Assembly (NCBI GenBank): GCA_017474845.1
Contig: JAFVGS010000050.1
Location: 1-45,824, forward strand
From: Prevotella sp.
Lineage (GTDB): Bacteria > Bacteroidota > Bacteroidia > Bacteroidales > Bacteroidaceae
DNA: 45,824 bases
Direction: 5' to 3'
Part shown: piece by piece, positions 31,492 to 39,600 of the stretch
Numbering within the stretch: the first letter of the stretch is position 1
Layout: every line of letters starts with the position of its first letter
Program-made: the position numbers and the translations under genes
Notes under the pieces: generated by a model
Seen by the model: the letters and a program-made list of their open reading frames with translations, nothing else
What the model was told of the DNA's origin: nothing
Database searches by the model: none

Positions 31492-32429
31492 CGCTCGTTG
31501 CTCGCATCGAAGAGTCGTTTCTTCTCCTCTTTCGTCAGACTATCGTAGCCACTCTTACGGATCTTGTCGAGAATAGCGTCTATCTCTTCCTGGTTCTTAC
31601 GCTTCCGGGCATTATACTCCTCATCGGTCTCTCTTGCCCCACCCTGCTCAGCATGCATGTGTGGCGGCTGATGCTGGTGGGTATTCTGCTGCCGCTGGTC
31701 GAAATTGCGCTTCAGGTTCTCAAAGAACTGCTGACCGCGACTACGGTCGTAGCTCCCGTTGGGATGCTTATTCCAGTAGCGGATCATCAAGTAGCCGAAG
31801 AGCATACCGCCTAAATGGGCCGTATGGGCTACACCATCGCCAGAAGAGCCGAGGGCAGAGAAGAACTCAATGGCCACATAACCCAGCACGAACCACTTCG
31901 CCTTGATGGGGAAGGGGAACGGGATGATGAACAGCCGTTCGTTGGGGAAGGTCATACCAAAGGCGAGGATGACGGCATAGACGGCACCCGAGGCACCAAT
32001 GGTGGTCCAGGCATTAAGGGCGGAGGAATACTGGTTCCCATACTCCAGCACCATCCCCAATGTAGTCTCCGGAACCTGCTCTGCGACAGTCATATAGAAC
32101 GAGCCGAACTGTGCCAATTCCTGCAGCAGTCCTGCGCCGATGCCGCATGTAATGTAATAAAAAAGGAATTTCTTCGGTCCCCATACATTTTCTATGACAC
32201 AACCGAACATCCATAGTCCGAACATATTTGACAGGATGTGCATGAACGAGGCGTGCAAGAACAGATAGGTCACCAGCTGATAATAGTGGAAGTGGCTGGC
32301 CATGAAGAAATGCAGTCCACCAATGTCTGCCAAGTCGATTCCACGCATCTGGAAAACCAGTGTGGCAAGGAAGGCAATCAGGTTGATGATCAACAGATTC
32401 TTCGTAACGGGCGGTATGCGGAACATCAT
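31488..32429 (-). CDS. Rhomboid family intramembrane serine protease
   Basis: 313 residues. Six transmembrane helices lie within residues 1-210. HASFMHILSNMFGLWMFG holds the oxyanion-side His and Asn, TTIGASGAVYAVILAFG holds the catalytic Ser (GASG), and GVAHTAHLGGMLFGY holds the catalytic His. The C-terminal about 100 residues are cytoplasmic and charged (QQNTHQHQPPHMHAEQGG, a His-rich stretch, then a helical DILDKIRKSGYDSLTKEEKK end) as in other Bacteroidales rhomboids. It cleaves membrane proteins within the bilayer. The leader is about 60 nt and contains an ATTTACG repeat; a TAATTTTG box lies at 32492-32499. Confidence 0.93.
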   Translation of the reverse strand: MMFRIPPVTKNLLIINLIAFLATLVFQMRGIDLADIGGLHFFMASHFHYYQLVTYLFLHASFMHILSNMFGLWMFGCVIENVWGPKKFLFYYITCGIGAGLLQELAQFGSFYMTVAEQVPETTLGMVLEYGNQYSSALNAWTTIGASGAVYAVILAFGMTFPNERLFIIPFPFPIKAKWFVLGYVAIEFFSALGSSGDGVAHTAHLGGMLFGYLMIRYWNKHPNGSYDRSRGQQFFENLKRNFDQRQQNTHQHQPPHMHAEQGGARETDEEYNARKRKNQEEIDAILDKIRKSGYDSLTKEEKKRLFDASNER

Positions 32430-32432
32430 GCT

Positions 32433-32468
32433 ATTTACGATTTTATCAATTTACGATTTACGATTTTT
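32433..32468. repeat. ATTTACG run in the rhomboid leader
   Basis: ATTTACG units recur with a period of 7-8 bases, lying between the promoter box and the rhomboid ATG. The same unit occurs at the end of the BlaI-type gene near 18860. Confidence 0.7.
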
Positions 32469-32491
32469 GCCTTACGGCAGTATTTCGGCTG

Positions 32492-32499
32492 CAAAATTA
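32492..32499 (-). promoter_or_regulatory. -7 element of the rhomboid operon
   Basis: Reverse-strand TAATTTTG lies about 62 bases before the ATG of the rhomboid gene. Confidence 0.55.
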
Positions 32500-32604
32500 C
32501 GAAAAATATCTTGTTTTAGCCCTAAAAATGGGTGGAATACTACTTTTTTTCATTAAAAAAGCAATTTTTTCTCTTTTTTTGTTGTTTCTTTGAATAGTTT
32601 ACAC

Positions 32605-32612
32605 TATATTTG
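32605..32612 (+). promoter_or_regulatory. -7 element of the HU gene
   Basis: TATATTTG lies 63 bases before the ATG. A T-rich tract (32540-32590) precedes it; no exact TTTG is correctly spaced. Confidence 0.55.
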
Positions 32613-32675
32613 CGAACAAATTCAGTAAAATATTAGTTTTATTACTATTAATAATTCATTTTAAAATTAAAAATT

Positions 32676-32945
32676 ATGAACAAAACAGAATTGGTAGAGA
32701 AGATTGCAGCAGCAGCTGGTCTCTCAAAGGTTGACTCAAAGAAGGCTCTGGAAGCCACAATCGCAGCTATTAAGGACGCTCTCGTAGCAGGTGATAAGGT
32801 TGCTCTCGTTGGTTTTGGTACATTCAGCGTTAGCGAGCGCCCCGCTCGTGAGGGTATCAACCCCGCTACAAAGGAGAAGATTTCGATTGCTGCCAAGAAG
32901 GTGGCTAAGTTCAAGGCTGGTGCAGAGCTTGCTGATGCTATCTAA
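32676..32945 (+). CDS. hup: HU family DNA-binding protein
   Basis: 89 residues, the standard HU length. It starts MNKTELVEKIAAAAGLSK, has the dimer helices (KKALEATIAAIKDAL), GFGTFSVSERPAREGINPAT (arm with the intercalating Pro region) and ends KVAKFKAGAELADAI. It bends and compacts DNA as a dimer. This is the general HU, unlike the GXG-rich paralogue at the left edge. It is monocistronic, with its own -7 box and a strong terminator; codon use is of the highly expressed type. Confidence 0.96.
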   Translation: MNKTELVEKIAAAAGLSKVDSKKALEATIAAIKDALVAGDKVALVGFGTFSVSERPAREGINPATKEKISIAAKKVAKFKAGAELADAI

Positions 32946-32959
32946 TCCGAAATTGTAAA

Positions 32960-33005
32960 ATAAAAATACGTGGAGGCCTCAATTGAAGCCTCCACGTTAT
33001 TTTTC
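32960..33005. terminator. Bidirectional terminator between HU and GH43 genes
   Basis: ACGTGGAGGC (32968-32977) pairs with GCCTCCACGT (32988-32997), 10 bp, 10-nt loop. A-rich before and TATTTTT after, so it works for HU and also for the reverse GH43 gene. Confidence 0.9.
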
Positions 33006-33017
33006 AGTTCTCACTTT

Positions 33018-34667
33018 TCAATTCTCACTTATCCTGATCCAATCGGCATCTACCCAGCCGCGATCGCATTTGGGATCACTCTCGGCAGCGACAAAGCCGA
33101 ACTTGGCACCAATCCATTTACCCTCCTTCATCTGGAACGTATTGCCACAGTCGAAGAATTTCTTACCATTCTGACTCCAAGCAAAGCGTACCTTTGAATC
33201 CTTGACAGACAGCCTCAAGTAGATATCCTCGTGGATACCCGGCTTGTAGTCAATCTGATCCACAGCCGTCGGTTTCAATGTGGCAATGACAGTTTCCGTC
33301 TGAGCATTGCCTTTGTCGGCACCCTTGCAGGTCATTTGCACCAGTTCAAACGTCTGCCCCACCCTGCGGACGACGAGGGCACTATAGTCGAGACCCATCA
33401 TGACTAGACCGCCAAACTGGCCGTCGGCCTTTGAGGTCATACGCAGTTTTGTCGTCACGGTAAAAGCGTCGGCAGGTGTTTTCTGCAGCAGCAGATTGGG
33501 CACCTCCCAGAAGTTTTTCCAATCCTTGGAGAGCTTATAGGTGTAGATACGGAATGTGCCAAAGGCAGTAGGGACACCATATTTCTCATCATAGTTCGCA
33601 TGCCACTGCCACTGTTTCCCCATGACAGGCGCATCAAACTCATCGCTCTCCATAGGATTCACGATCGGAGAATTATCCATTGAACATTTCGGCTTTCGGA
33701 ATGTCTTCACCGGCTCACCGTTCTTACCCATCATGGGCCATCCCGACGACCAGTCTACGGGGTTCAAATGCACCACTCGACCATAAGCCTCCTTATCCTG
33801 GAAATGCAGGAACCAATCCTCACCATATTTCGTATGTACCCATCCACCCTGATGAGGGCCGTTAATGTCGGTCTTACCCTGGGCGAGCACGATCTTATGT
33901 TCGTAAGGGCCGTAGGGCGATTTGGATCGCATAGCGAGCTGGAAGCCAGTAGGCACACCACCGGCAGGACACATAATCCAATACCAGCCGTCACGCTTGT
34001 AGAACTTCGGCCCTTCACAAGTACGATTTTCCGTACCATTACCGTCGAAAACAATCACAGGCTGTCCGACGGCTTTCGTACCATCAGCCGACAACTCGCG
34101 CACCGTCAGCACAGAGGCGAACTTACTGCGCGAGTTTGCCCAGCCATTCACTAAATAGCAGCGCCCGTCGTCGTCCCACAGAGGGCAAGTGTCGATATAC
34201 CCCTGTCCTTTGATCACACACACAGGCGCCTCCCACTTGCCGGCAGGATCCTGCGTCTTCACCATATATACACCAAAGTCAGGATCGCCCCAATAGATAT
34301 AGTACCAACCGTCATGATAGCGGATGGAGGGAGCCCATACACCTTGACCGTGCCGGGGCGTACTGAAATACTTCAGCAGTTCCTCACCGCCCTCATAGAG
34401 ATTTCCCAAAGCGTGGTTGATGATCTCCCAGTTCACCAGGTCCTTCGAATGCAGGATGGGCAGGCCTGGCACACACTGGAACGATGAAGCTGTCAAATAA
34501 TAATCCTCCCCGCTGGCACCCACGCAGACGTCAGGGTCAGAGTAGTCGGCATTGATGACAGGATTCGTATAGGTACCGTCACCATTATCCGGCGACCACA
34601 CCTCAGATACAAACTGGGCATGAGCCATCACAGGGATGACCCATGCCAGAACCCATATTTTTTTCAC
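33018..34667 (-). CDS. Glycoside hydrolase family 43 (beta-xylosidase/arabinofuranosidase type)
   Basis: 549 residues with signal peptide (MKKIWVLAWVIPVMAHAQ). The propeller covers about 30-320: NADYSDPDV (base), DTCPLWDDDGRCYLV (modulator) and CEGPKFYKRDGWYWI (acid); INGPHQGGWV and YGRVVHLNPVDW are typical. The second half (about 340-549) is the concanavalin-like beta-xylosidase C-terminal domain ending GWVDADWIRI. It is the same architecture as the GH43 half of the fusion at 12680. The start is GTG at 34667, which lies in a GAAAAGGTG repeat; the only in-frame ATG nearby would cut off the signal peptide. It follows the kduD-like gene by 26 bases in one operon. Confidence 0.9.
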   Translation of the reverse strand: MKKIWVLAWVIPVMAHAQFVSEVWSPDNGDGTYTNPVINADYSDPDVCVGASGEDYYLTASSFQCVPGLPILHSKDLVNWEIINHALGNLYEGGEELLKYFSTPRHGQGVWAPSIRYHDGWYYIYWGDPDFGVYMVKTQDPAGKWEAPVCVIKGQGYIDTCPLWDDDGRCYLVNGWANSRSKFASVLTVRELSADGTKAVGQPVIVFDGNGTENRTCEGPKFYKRDGWYWIMCPAGGVPTGFQLAMRSKSPYGPYEHKIVLAQGKTDINGPHQGGWVHTKYGEDWFLHFQDKEAYGRVVHLNPVDWSSGWPMMGKNGEPVKTFRKPKCSMDNSPIVNPMESDEFDAPVMGKQWQWHANYDEKYGVPTAFGTFRIYTYKLSKDWKNFWEVPNLLLQKTPADAFTVTTKLRMTSKADGQFGGLVMMGLDYSALVVRRVGQTFELVQMTCKGADKGNAQTETVIATLKPTAVDQIDYKPGIHEDIYLRLSVKDSKVRFAWSQNGKKFFDCGNTFQMKEGKWIGAKFGFVAAESDPKCDRGWVDADWIRISEN

Positions 34668-34695
34668 CTTTTCACTTTTTCATCTTTTCACCTTT
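34658..34695. repeat. TTTTCAC-type run that supplies the GH43 start codon
   Basis: Units of CTTTTCAC, TTTTTCAT and CTTTTCAC with an 8-base period fill the gap between the kduD-like stop and the GH43 start. Read on the reverse strand, GGTGAAAA units give a purine-rich site and the GTG start. Confidence 0.75.
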
Positions 34696-35497
34696 ACTTC
34701 GGCTGCTTGCCGATGTAGGCCAGGATACCACCATCCACATAGAGCACATGGCCGTTCACGGCGTCAGAGGCATGAGAAGCGAGGAACACGGCGGGACCAC
34801 CCAGCTCAGAGGGATCGAGCCAACGGCCAGCAGGTGTCTTGGCGCAGATAAAACTATCGAACGGATGGCGGCTGCCGTCTGGCTGACGCTCACGGAGCGG
34901 AGCCGTCTGCGGCGTAGCGATGTAGCCCGGGCCGATACCGTTACACTGGATGTTGTATTCGCCATACTCAGAGCAGATGTTACGGGTCAACATCTTCAGG
35001 CCGCCCTTGGCAGCAGCGTAGGCACTGACCGTCTCACGGCCCAGCTCAGACATCATCGAGCAGATGTTGATGATCTTACCCTCCCTGCGCTCCATCATCT
35101 CGGGGATGACGGCCGACGAGCAGATGAACGGCCCCACGAGGTCGATGTCAATCACCTGCTGGAACTCTGCCCGCTTCATCTCGTGCATCGGAATGCGCTT
35201 GATGATACCTGCATTGTTCACGAGGATGTCAATCTGCCCCACTTCCTGGTGGATCTTCTCCACGAGAGCCTTCACGGCGTTCTCGTCCGTCACGTCGCAC
35301 ACGTAGCCCTTCACGTTCTCAATGCCGGCCTCCTTATAGTTAGCCAGACCGCGAGCAAGGAACTCTTCGTTGATGTCGTTAAAAATAATCGTCTTGATGC
35401 CGGCAGCTACGAAAGCCTTGGCGATGTTGAAACCGATACCGTAAGATGCGCCGGTAATCCAAGCGTTCTTACCTTCCAATGAAAATAGATTTGCCAT
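34694..35497 (-). CDS. kduD: SDR-family gluconate 5-dehydrogenase / KduD-like enzyme
   Basis: 267 residues, short-chain dehydrogenase fold. TGASYGIGFNIAKAF is the Rossmann glycine motif, NNAGI the stabilising motif, NICSMMSELG holds the catalytic Ser, and SAYAAAKGG the Tyr-x-x-x-Lys pair. GIGPGYIATPQTAPLRERQ and the HPFD segment are typical of Bacteroidales enzymes named gluconate 5-dehydrogenase, close to KduD (2-dehydro-3-deoxy-D-gluconate 5-dehydrogenase). In pectin catabolism KduD reduces the product of KduI to 2-keto-3-deoxygluconate with NAD(P)H in the cytoplasm. The GH43 gene downstream and a palindrome shared with the pectinesterase promoter support that role. The symbol is tentative. 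Confidence 0.85.
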   Translation of the reverse strand: MANLFSLEGKNAWITGASYGIGFNIAKAFVAAGIKTIIFNDINEEFLARGLANYKEAGIENVKGYVCDVTDENAVKALVEKIHQEVGQIDILVNNAGIIKRIPMHEMKRAEFQQVIDIDLVGPFICSSAVIPEMMERREGKIINICSMMSELGRETVSAYAAAKGGLKMLTRNICSEYGEYNIQCNGIGPGYIATPQTAPLRERQPDGSRHPFDSFICAKTPAGRWLDPSELGGPAVFLASHASDAVNGHVLYVDGGILAYIGKQPK

Positions 35498-35500
35498 AAT

Positions 35501-35531
35501 TGATTTAAAATTTATAATTTATAATTTTGAT
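35501..35531. repeat. ATTTATA heptad run in the kduD leader
   Basis: ATTTAAA, ATTTATA, ATTTATA and ATTTT follow with a period of 7 bases between the -7 box and the start codon of the kduD-like gene. Confidence 0.7.
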
Positions 35532-35532
35532 G

Positions 35533-35564
35533 CAAAGTTATAAAATATAATCGAATCATGCAAG
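35533..35564 (-). promoter_or_regulatory. Promoter of the kduD-GH43 operon
   Basis: Reverse strand: CTTG (35561-35564, one base off TTTG), 20-nt spacer, TAACTTTG (35533-35540). The weak -33 box and the palindrome further upstream suggest positive control. Confidence 0.6.
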
Positions 35565-35584
35565 CACTACCCCCGAAAAAAGAC

Positions 35585-35598
35585 TGTAAAGGTTTACG
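35585..35598. promoter_or_regulatory. Palindromic operator upstream of kduD
   Basis: TGTAAAGGTTTACG matches the pectinesterase operator CGTAAACGTTTACG at 12 of 14 positions. Its centre lies 51.5 bp upstream of the first base of the -7 box, against 50.5 bp at the other promoter. Confidence 0.6.
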
Positions 35599-35639
35599 TA
35601 AAATGAGGTTCAAATATAATAATTGTAATGTTCGCGCGC

Positions 35640-35672
35640 ACATAAAAACTCTATGCCGGGCTGGGCATAGAG
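35640..35672 (-). terminator. Terminator of tRNA-Gln
   Basis: CTCTATGCC (35649-35657) pairs with GGCATAGAG (35664-35672), 9 bp and a 6-nt loop. On the reverse strand TTTTTATG follows. It lies 24 bases after the tRNA 3' end. Confidence 0.88.
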
Positions 35673-35695
35673 CATTTATAACAGTTCCTTTAGTG

Positions 35696-35766
35696 TTGGA
35701 CGACTCGGATTCGAACCGGGAATGACAGAACCAAAACCTGTAGTGTTACCATTACACCATCGTCCA
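35696..35766 (-). tRNA. tRNA-Gln (anticodon UUG)
   Basis: Folded by eye on the reverse strand: acceptor TGGACGA/TCGTCCA, D arm with TAATGGTA, anticodon stem ACAGG/TCTGT with loop TTTTGGT (anticodon TTG), and T arm CCCGG-TTCGAAT-CCGAG. Discriminator A; CCA is not encoded. The second pair of the T stem is a C-A mismatch. Confidence 0.93.
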
Positions 35767-35777
35767 GTTTGCGGGTG

Positions 35778-35816
35778 CAAAGTTAGTGAAAATTTGGCAA
35801 ACCGCCAAATTTTCAC
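35778..35816 (-). promoter_or_regulatory. tRNA-Gln promoter built into a perfect hairpin
   Basis: Reverse strand: TTTG (35806-35809), 20 nt, TAACTTTG (35778-35785). The -33 box and the entire spacer coincide with a hairpin of 13-bp perfect arms GTGAAAATTTGGC and GCCAAATTTTCAC (35786-35798, 35804-35816) with loop AAACC. The start point would lie about 5 bases before the tRNA. The same hairpin is the only 3' structure behind tyrS. Confidence 0.75.
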
Positions 35817-35825
35817 CAATCTTTC

Positions 35826-37121
35826 TTATTTTACGATGAGCAAGTAGTAGTTCTTCTTGCCTTTCTGGGCCAGAAGATACTTGCCGTCAATGAGGTCATC
35901 ACTGGTGATCTCACGATTCTGGTCGGTGAGTTTCTCCTTGTTCAGCGAGACACCACCGCCCTGCACCATCTTGCGCATTTCACCCTTCGAGGGGAAGACG
36001 GGAGCCACCGTCGTCAGCAGCTCGATGGCGGGTTGCCCGAGCTGGTCGCGGGAGATCTCGTGCTTCTCCACGCCATCGAAGACATCTAGGAAGGTCTGCT
36101 CGTCGAGCTTTTCCAGCGCCTCCTTCGTCGACTTTCCGAAGAGGATACCAGATGCTTCGATAGCCATATCAAGGTCTTCCTGCGAATGTACCATCACCGT
36201 CACCTCCTCGGCGAGACGCTTCTGGAGGACACGACGGCCTGGATCCTGCTTGTGCTCCTCAATAAGGGAATCGATAGTTTCCTTCTCGAGTGAAGTGAAG
36301 ATCTTAATGTAACGCTCGGCATCGTCATCGCTCACGTTCAGCCAGAACTGGTAGAAACGGTATGGCGTCGTACGGTTACGATCCAGCCAGATGTTGCCGC
36401 TCTCTGTCTTACCGAACTTCTTGCCGTCGGACTTGGTGATGAGCGGACAAGTGAGGGCGAAGGTCTCCACCTCGTTGCCCAGCGTACGGCGGATGAGTTC
36501 CGTACCTGTGGTCATGTTACCCCACTGGTCGTTGCCACCCAGCTGCAGCTTCACGCCATAGTGCTGATAGAGATACAGGAAGTCGTAGCCCTGCAGCAGC
36601 TGATAGGTGAACTCGGTGAAAGAGAGTCCGTCGCGGGCCGTACCGTTCAGACGCTGCTGCACCGACTCTTTCGCCATCATATAGTTGACGGTGATGTGCT
36701 TACCCACCTCACGGGCAAAATCGAGGAAAGTAAAGTCTTTCATCCAGTCATAGTTGTTGACCATGATGGCTGCATTAGGCTCCTTCGACTCGAAGTCGAG
36801 GAACTTGGCCACCTGCTTCTTGATGCACTCCTGATTGTGGCGCAGGGTCTCGTCGTTGAGGAGATTGCGCTCCTGAGACTTGCCGGAGGGGTCGCCGATC
36901 ATACCTGTGGCACCACCCACGAGGATGACGGGACGATGGCCACAACGCTGCAGATGACGGAGCATCATGATGCCGCAGAGGTGTCCGATATGCAGAGAGT
37001 CTGCCGTGGGATCTGTACCCAAGTAGGCGGTCACCATCTCCTTCTGGAGCAGTTCCTCGGTGCCGGGCATCATCTGTGCCAGCATACCGCGCCATTTCAG
37101 TTCTTCAATAAAGTTCTTCAT
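35826..37121 (-). CDS. tyrS: Tyrosyl-tRNA synthetase
   Basis: 431 residues. Class I motifs: [10 protein letters not shown] (HIGH) near residue 42 and KFGKTESGN (the KFGKT form of KMSKS) near 232. [30 protein letters not shown] carries the tyrosine-binding Tyr, Asp and Gln residues. The C-terminal S4-like domain ends with [13 protein letters not shown]. It charges tRNA-Tyr. It is the last gene of the metK-DUF4271-hemD-rnpA-yidD series, 48 bases after yidD; the tRNA-Gln gene follows with its own promoter. Confidence 0.97.
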   Translation of the reverse strand: MKNFIEELKWRGMLAQMMPGTEELLQKEMVTAYLGTDPTADSLHIGHLCGIMMLRHLQRCGHRPVILVGGATGMIGDPSGKSQERNLLNDETLRHNQECIKKQVAKFLDFESKEPNAAIMVNNYDWMKDFTFLDFAREVGKHITVNYMMAKESVQQRLNGTARDGLSFTEFTYQLLQGYDFLYLYQHYGVKLQLGGNDQWGNMTTGTELIRRTLGNEVETFALTCPLITKSDGKKFGKTESGNIWLDRNRTTPYRFYQFWLNVSDDDAERYIKIFTSLEKETIDSLIEEHKQDPGRRVLQKRLAEEVTVMVHSQEDLDMAIEASGILFGKSTKEALEKLDEQTFLDVFDGVEKHEISRDQLGQPAIELLTTVAPVFPSKGEMRKMVQGGGVSLNKEKLTDQNREITSDDLIDGKYLLAQKGKKNYYLLIVK

Positions 37122-37169
37122 ACCTTATTATATATATAATGTATCCAATTTTGTAATTTTATAATTCTC

Positions 37170-37400
37170 CTACGGGACGGGATCGTAGCCGCTTCCTCCC
37201 CAGGGGTTGCATCTCAGGATGCGCCAGACGGCCAGCCAGAGACCCTTGATGGGACCGTGTTTCATGATGGCCTGCTTGGCATATTCGCTACAGGTGGGCG
37301 TGAATCGGCAGGAGGGTCCCAGCAGCGGGGATATACATATCTGGTAGAACCTGATGGGCTGAACCAGCAGCCAAGACAATATGTGAGACAGCCAGTTCAC
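37170..37400 (-). CDS. yidD: Membrane protein insertion efficiency factor YidD
   Basis: 76 residues, the family's usual size. An N-terminal amphipathic helix ([18 protein letters not shown]), then the signature [20 protein letters not shown] and [24 protein letters not shown], with three conserved Cys. YidD assists YidC-mediated insertion at the inner membrane. It overlaps the end of rnpA by four bases, the order found in most bacteria. Confidence 0.97.
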   Translation of the reverse strand: MNWLSHILSWLLVQPIRFYQICISPLLGPSCRFTPTCSEYAKQAIMKHGPIKGLWLAVWRILRCNPWGGSGYDPVP

Positions 37401-37431
37401 CTTTTCACCCTTTCATTTTTCACCTTTTCAA
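37396..37431. repeat. TTTTCAC-type run coding the RnpA C-terminus
   Basis: Units of CTTTTCAC, CCTTTCAT, TTTTCAC and CTTTTCA with a 7-8 base period cover the end of rnpA and the start of yidD. On the reverse strand they encode the basic tail [10 protein letters not shown]. Confidence 0.75.
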
Positions 37432-37825
37432 GGATCTTGATGACTCGGGACTCCACTTCGTTGGTGGGGTAATGGCGGTCGGAGAGCCAGACGAATCCCA
37501 TGAGCATCTCCTGATTGTCAGCCAACCTCTCCCACAGCAGCTGCTTATGCCGGCGGTAAGCCTCGCGGATCTGACGTTTCACACGGTTTCTGTCGACAGC
37601 ATGCTTGAAGCGCTTCTTGGGAACACTGATCAGAATCTGGACTGGTGCGTGGCCTTCGCGGCGCCCTATCACCTGATAGACGGCCCTGAGGGGAAAAGCG
37701 GAGACAGACTGGCTGCTACCATTCCCGCCTTGCGAGCGACCAGAGGCCGAGCGGTCAAAGAGCGCCTCGATCAGCAGATTGCTTGTCATGCGCTCCCGTT
37801 TCCTGAAGGTAGGAGCCGCTGCCAT
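37397..37825 (-). CDS. rnpA: Ribonuclease P protein component
   Basis: 142 residues. The conserved core is [25 protein letters not shown] (RNR motif that contacts pre-tRNA and RNase P RNA); the N-terminal [17 protein letters not shown] and [11 protein letters not shown] are also typical. It supports RNase P RNA in trimming tRNA leaders. A Gly/Ser/Gln-rich loop ([15 protein letters not shown], about residues 27-41) is longer than in most members. The C-terminal ten residues derive from a repeat. It lies 4 bases after hemD and overlaps yidD. Confidence 0.95.
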   Translation of the reverse strand: MAAAPTFRKRERMTSNLLIEALFDRSASGRSQGGNGSSQSVSAFPLRAVYQVIGRREGHAPVQILISVPKKRFKHAVDRNRVKRQIREAYRRHKQLLWERLADNQEMLMGFVWLSDRHYPTNEVESRVIKILEKVKNERVKR

Positions 37826-37829
37826 CGTG

Positions 37830-38579
37830 CTAACCTTGTTTCTCCAAGAGATAATGCAGGAGGGCTCCCGTCATCGAGGGATATTTCTCCGACGGTGCCT
37901 CGATGTCGAGACGAAGGCCCGCATCCTTGGCTGCCTTAGCGGTGGCAGGACCGAAGGTGGCAATAGCAATCTCACCCTGCTTGAAGCCGGGGAAGTTCTT
38001 CGTCAGCGACTCAATACCCGAAGGGCTGAAGAAGATCAGCATATCATAGTCGAAGGTCTTAACCTCCTCGGGAGTGAAGTCGTTGCTGACGGTCTTATAC
38101 ATCACACACTCCCTATGGTTGAGTTTCTTCGACTCCAGCAGATTCGAAACACTGTCGTTGTGGACATCGCTCATCGGCACGAGATATTTCTCATTCTTAT
38201 GCTTCACCATCGCAGGGATGAGGTCGTCCACACGGCCAGACTCGCCGAAGAACACCTTGCGCTTGCGGTACTGCACATACTTCTGAATATACAGGGCGAT
38301 GGTCTCTGTCACGCAGAAATACTTCATGTCTTCCGGGATGTTCACACGCAACTCCTTGGCCATATTAAAGAAATGGTCAATAGCATGACGCGAAGTAAAC
38401 ACGACGGCCGTATAGTCAAGGATGCTGACTTTCTGGGCACGGAACTCCTTCGCACTGATGGCCTCCACCTTGATAAACGGACGGAACACCAACTCAACCT
38501 CAAATCTGCTCGCTATATCAAAGTACGGCGACTTCTCACTGGCAGGTCTTGGCTGTGAGACTAAAATTTTCTTTATCAT
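37830..38579 (-). CDS. hemD: Uroporphyrinogen-III synthase
   Basis: 249 residues. The family is poorly conserved, but the bilobed layout is visible: VSQPRPASEKSPYFDIASR at the start, VVFTSRHAIDHFF, FFGESGRVDDLIPAM in the second lobe, ECVMYKTVSND, and DMLIFFSPSGIESL with ATFGPATAKAAKDAGL at the end. It closes hydroxymethylbilane to uroporphyrinogen III in haem or sirohaem synthesis. In Bacteroidales it regularly lies between a DUF4271 gene and rnpA, as here. Confidence 0.92.
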   Translation of the reverse strand: MIKKILVSQPRPASEKSPYFDIASRFEVELVFRPFIKVEAISAKEFRAQKVSILDYTAVVFTSRHAIDHFFNMAKELRVNIPEDMKYFCVTETIALYIQKYVQYRKRKVFFGESGRVDDLIPAMVKHKNEKYLVPMSDVHNDSVSNLLESKKLNHRECVMYKTVSNDFTPEEVKTFDYDMLIFFSPSGIESLTKNFPGFKQGEIAIATFGPATAKAAKDAGLRLDIEAPSEKYPSMTGALLHYLLEKQG

Positions 38580-38586
38580 CTCTGTC

Positions 38587-39600
38587 TTAAAAAATTACTC
38601 TCAAATGATTCACGATGACCGCCAATCCACCCCAAAGTGAAAGCAACGGTACCATTTCAAGGGCGCAAAAGTACAAAATTATTTGCACATAAAACGCTTT
38701 TTGGGCGAAAAAGATGACATAAGTTTTATAAAATGTTAGAAATTTAAAGAAAAACACCACTAAAAAGGTGTAAACAGCGGCAGCTTGTATTGGGAATTGG
38801 AAATAAGCGAGCAAAAGCAGGACGGGGAACAGCAGTATCCCTTCCATAGACAGAAGGAAGATGAACGCTGTAAGAAATTTTTTATTCCCCGAGGTATCAA
38901 ACATGATGGTGTTCACCATGGTGTAGAGGAGAAACTTCAGCAGGAAATAGCCTGCCATGATGAGGAATATCACGCCCAGCAGGAGATGTTCGGTGGAGAA
39001 GACGAACGTGTCATCGACCGTCGTGAGCACATAGAGATAGTAAAGCAGGGAGCAGGTGAGGCAGGTGATGACAGAGAAGACGATCTGGATATTGATCTCG
39101 TCGCCCGTCTCCTGCACGGAGTGCTCACCTTTCTGCACATAGAAGAAATCCTTGATCTGCCGCCCGATGAAGCCTGAGATTCTGGAGAAGGAGAATGTCA
39201 TCACCAGGAAACAAAGAATGAGCAGCCCGGAAATCAGGCTGTCGTTGCTCATCGTCTCAGGCACAGGGTCGCCGGCCACGCCATAGCGCCCGCCGTCCAG
39301 CTCAGGGTGATAGAGCGAGTCGTTGGAGAAGAAGTTCTCGCGATAGTACGTCGGCAGCTGCACATCTTTCAGGTCTCGGGGTATCCCCTCGCCAGGCAGA
39401 TGGAGGGTGTCAGGGCGTTCGCTGTAATGGATCTCGTCTGGCGCGAACCACGCCTGAATGGCGGAGTCCTGCTGAGCAGGCGTCGCATCCTTAGGCAATA
39501 ACCGCAGCACCTGGTAAGGTGTCTGCGGCTTTGCGGGAGTATGTGGCACTAAGTCGAGTGCTGCGATACTGGGTGGTTCTACGTAGATCGAGTCTTGCAT
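38587..39600 (-). CDS. DUF4271 membrane protein
   Basis: 337 residues. The N-terminal 125 residues are soluble and Pro/Asp-rich without a signal peptide. About six to seven transmembrane helices follow (LISGLLILCFLVMTFSF, VFSVITCLTCSLLYYLYVL, LLLGVIFLIMAGYFLLKFL, FLTAFIFLLSMEGILLFPVL and others). The conserved FFKFLTFYKTYVIF and FLYFCALE-type end match DUF4271. The function is unknown; the steady linkage with hemD suggests a tie to haem metabolism, which is inference. The start overlaps the metK stop by one base (TGATG). Confidence 0.88.
   Translation of the reverse strand: MQDSIYVEPPSIAALDLVPHTPAKPQTPYQVLRLLPKDATPAQQDSAIQAWFAPDEIHYSERPDTLHLPGEGIPRDLKDVQLPTYYRENFFSNDSLYHPELDGGRYGVAGDPVPETMSNDSLISGLLILCFLVMTFSFSRISGFIGRQIKDFFYVQKGEHSVQETGDEINIQIVFSVITCLTCSLLYYLYVLTTVDDTFVFSTEHLLLGVIFLIMAGYFLLKFLLYTMVNTIMFDTSGNKKFLTAFIFLLSMEGILLFPVLLLLAYFQFPIQAAAVYTFLVVFFFKFLTFYKTYVIFFAQKAFYVQIILYFCALEMVPLLSLWGGLAVIVNHLRVIF

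Noticed and set aside
34694-35497. Assigning the dehydrogenase firmly as KduD
   Set aside because: The protein also fits gluconate 5-dehydrogenase, and kduI is not adjacent; the symbol is kept as tentative only.
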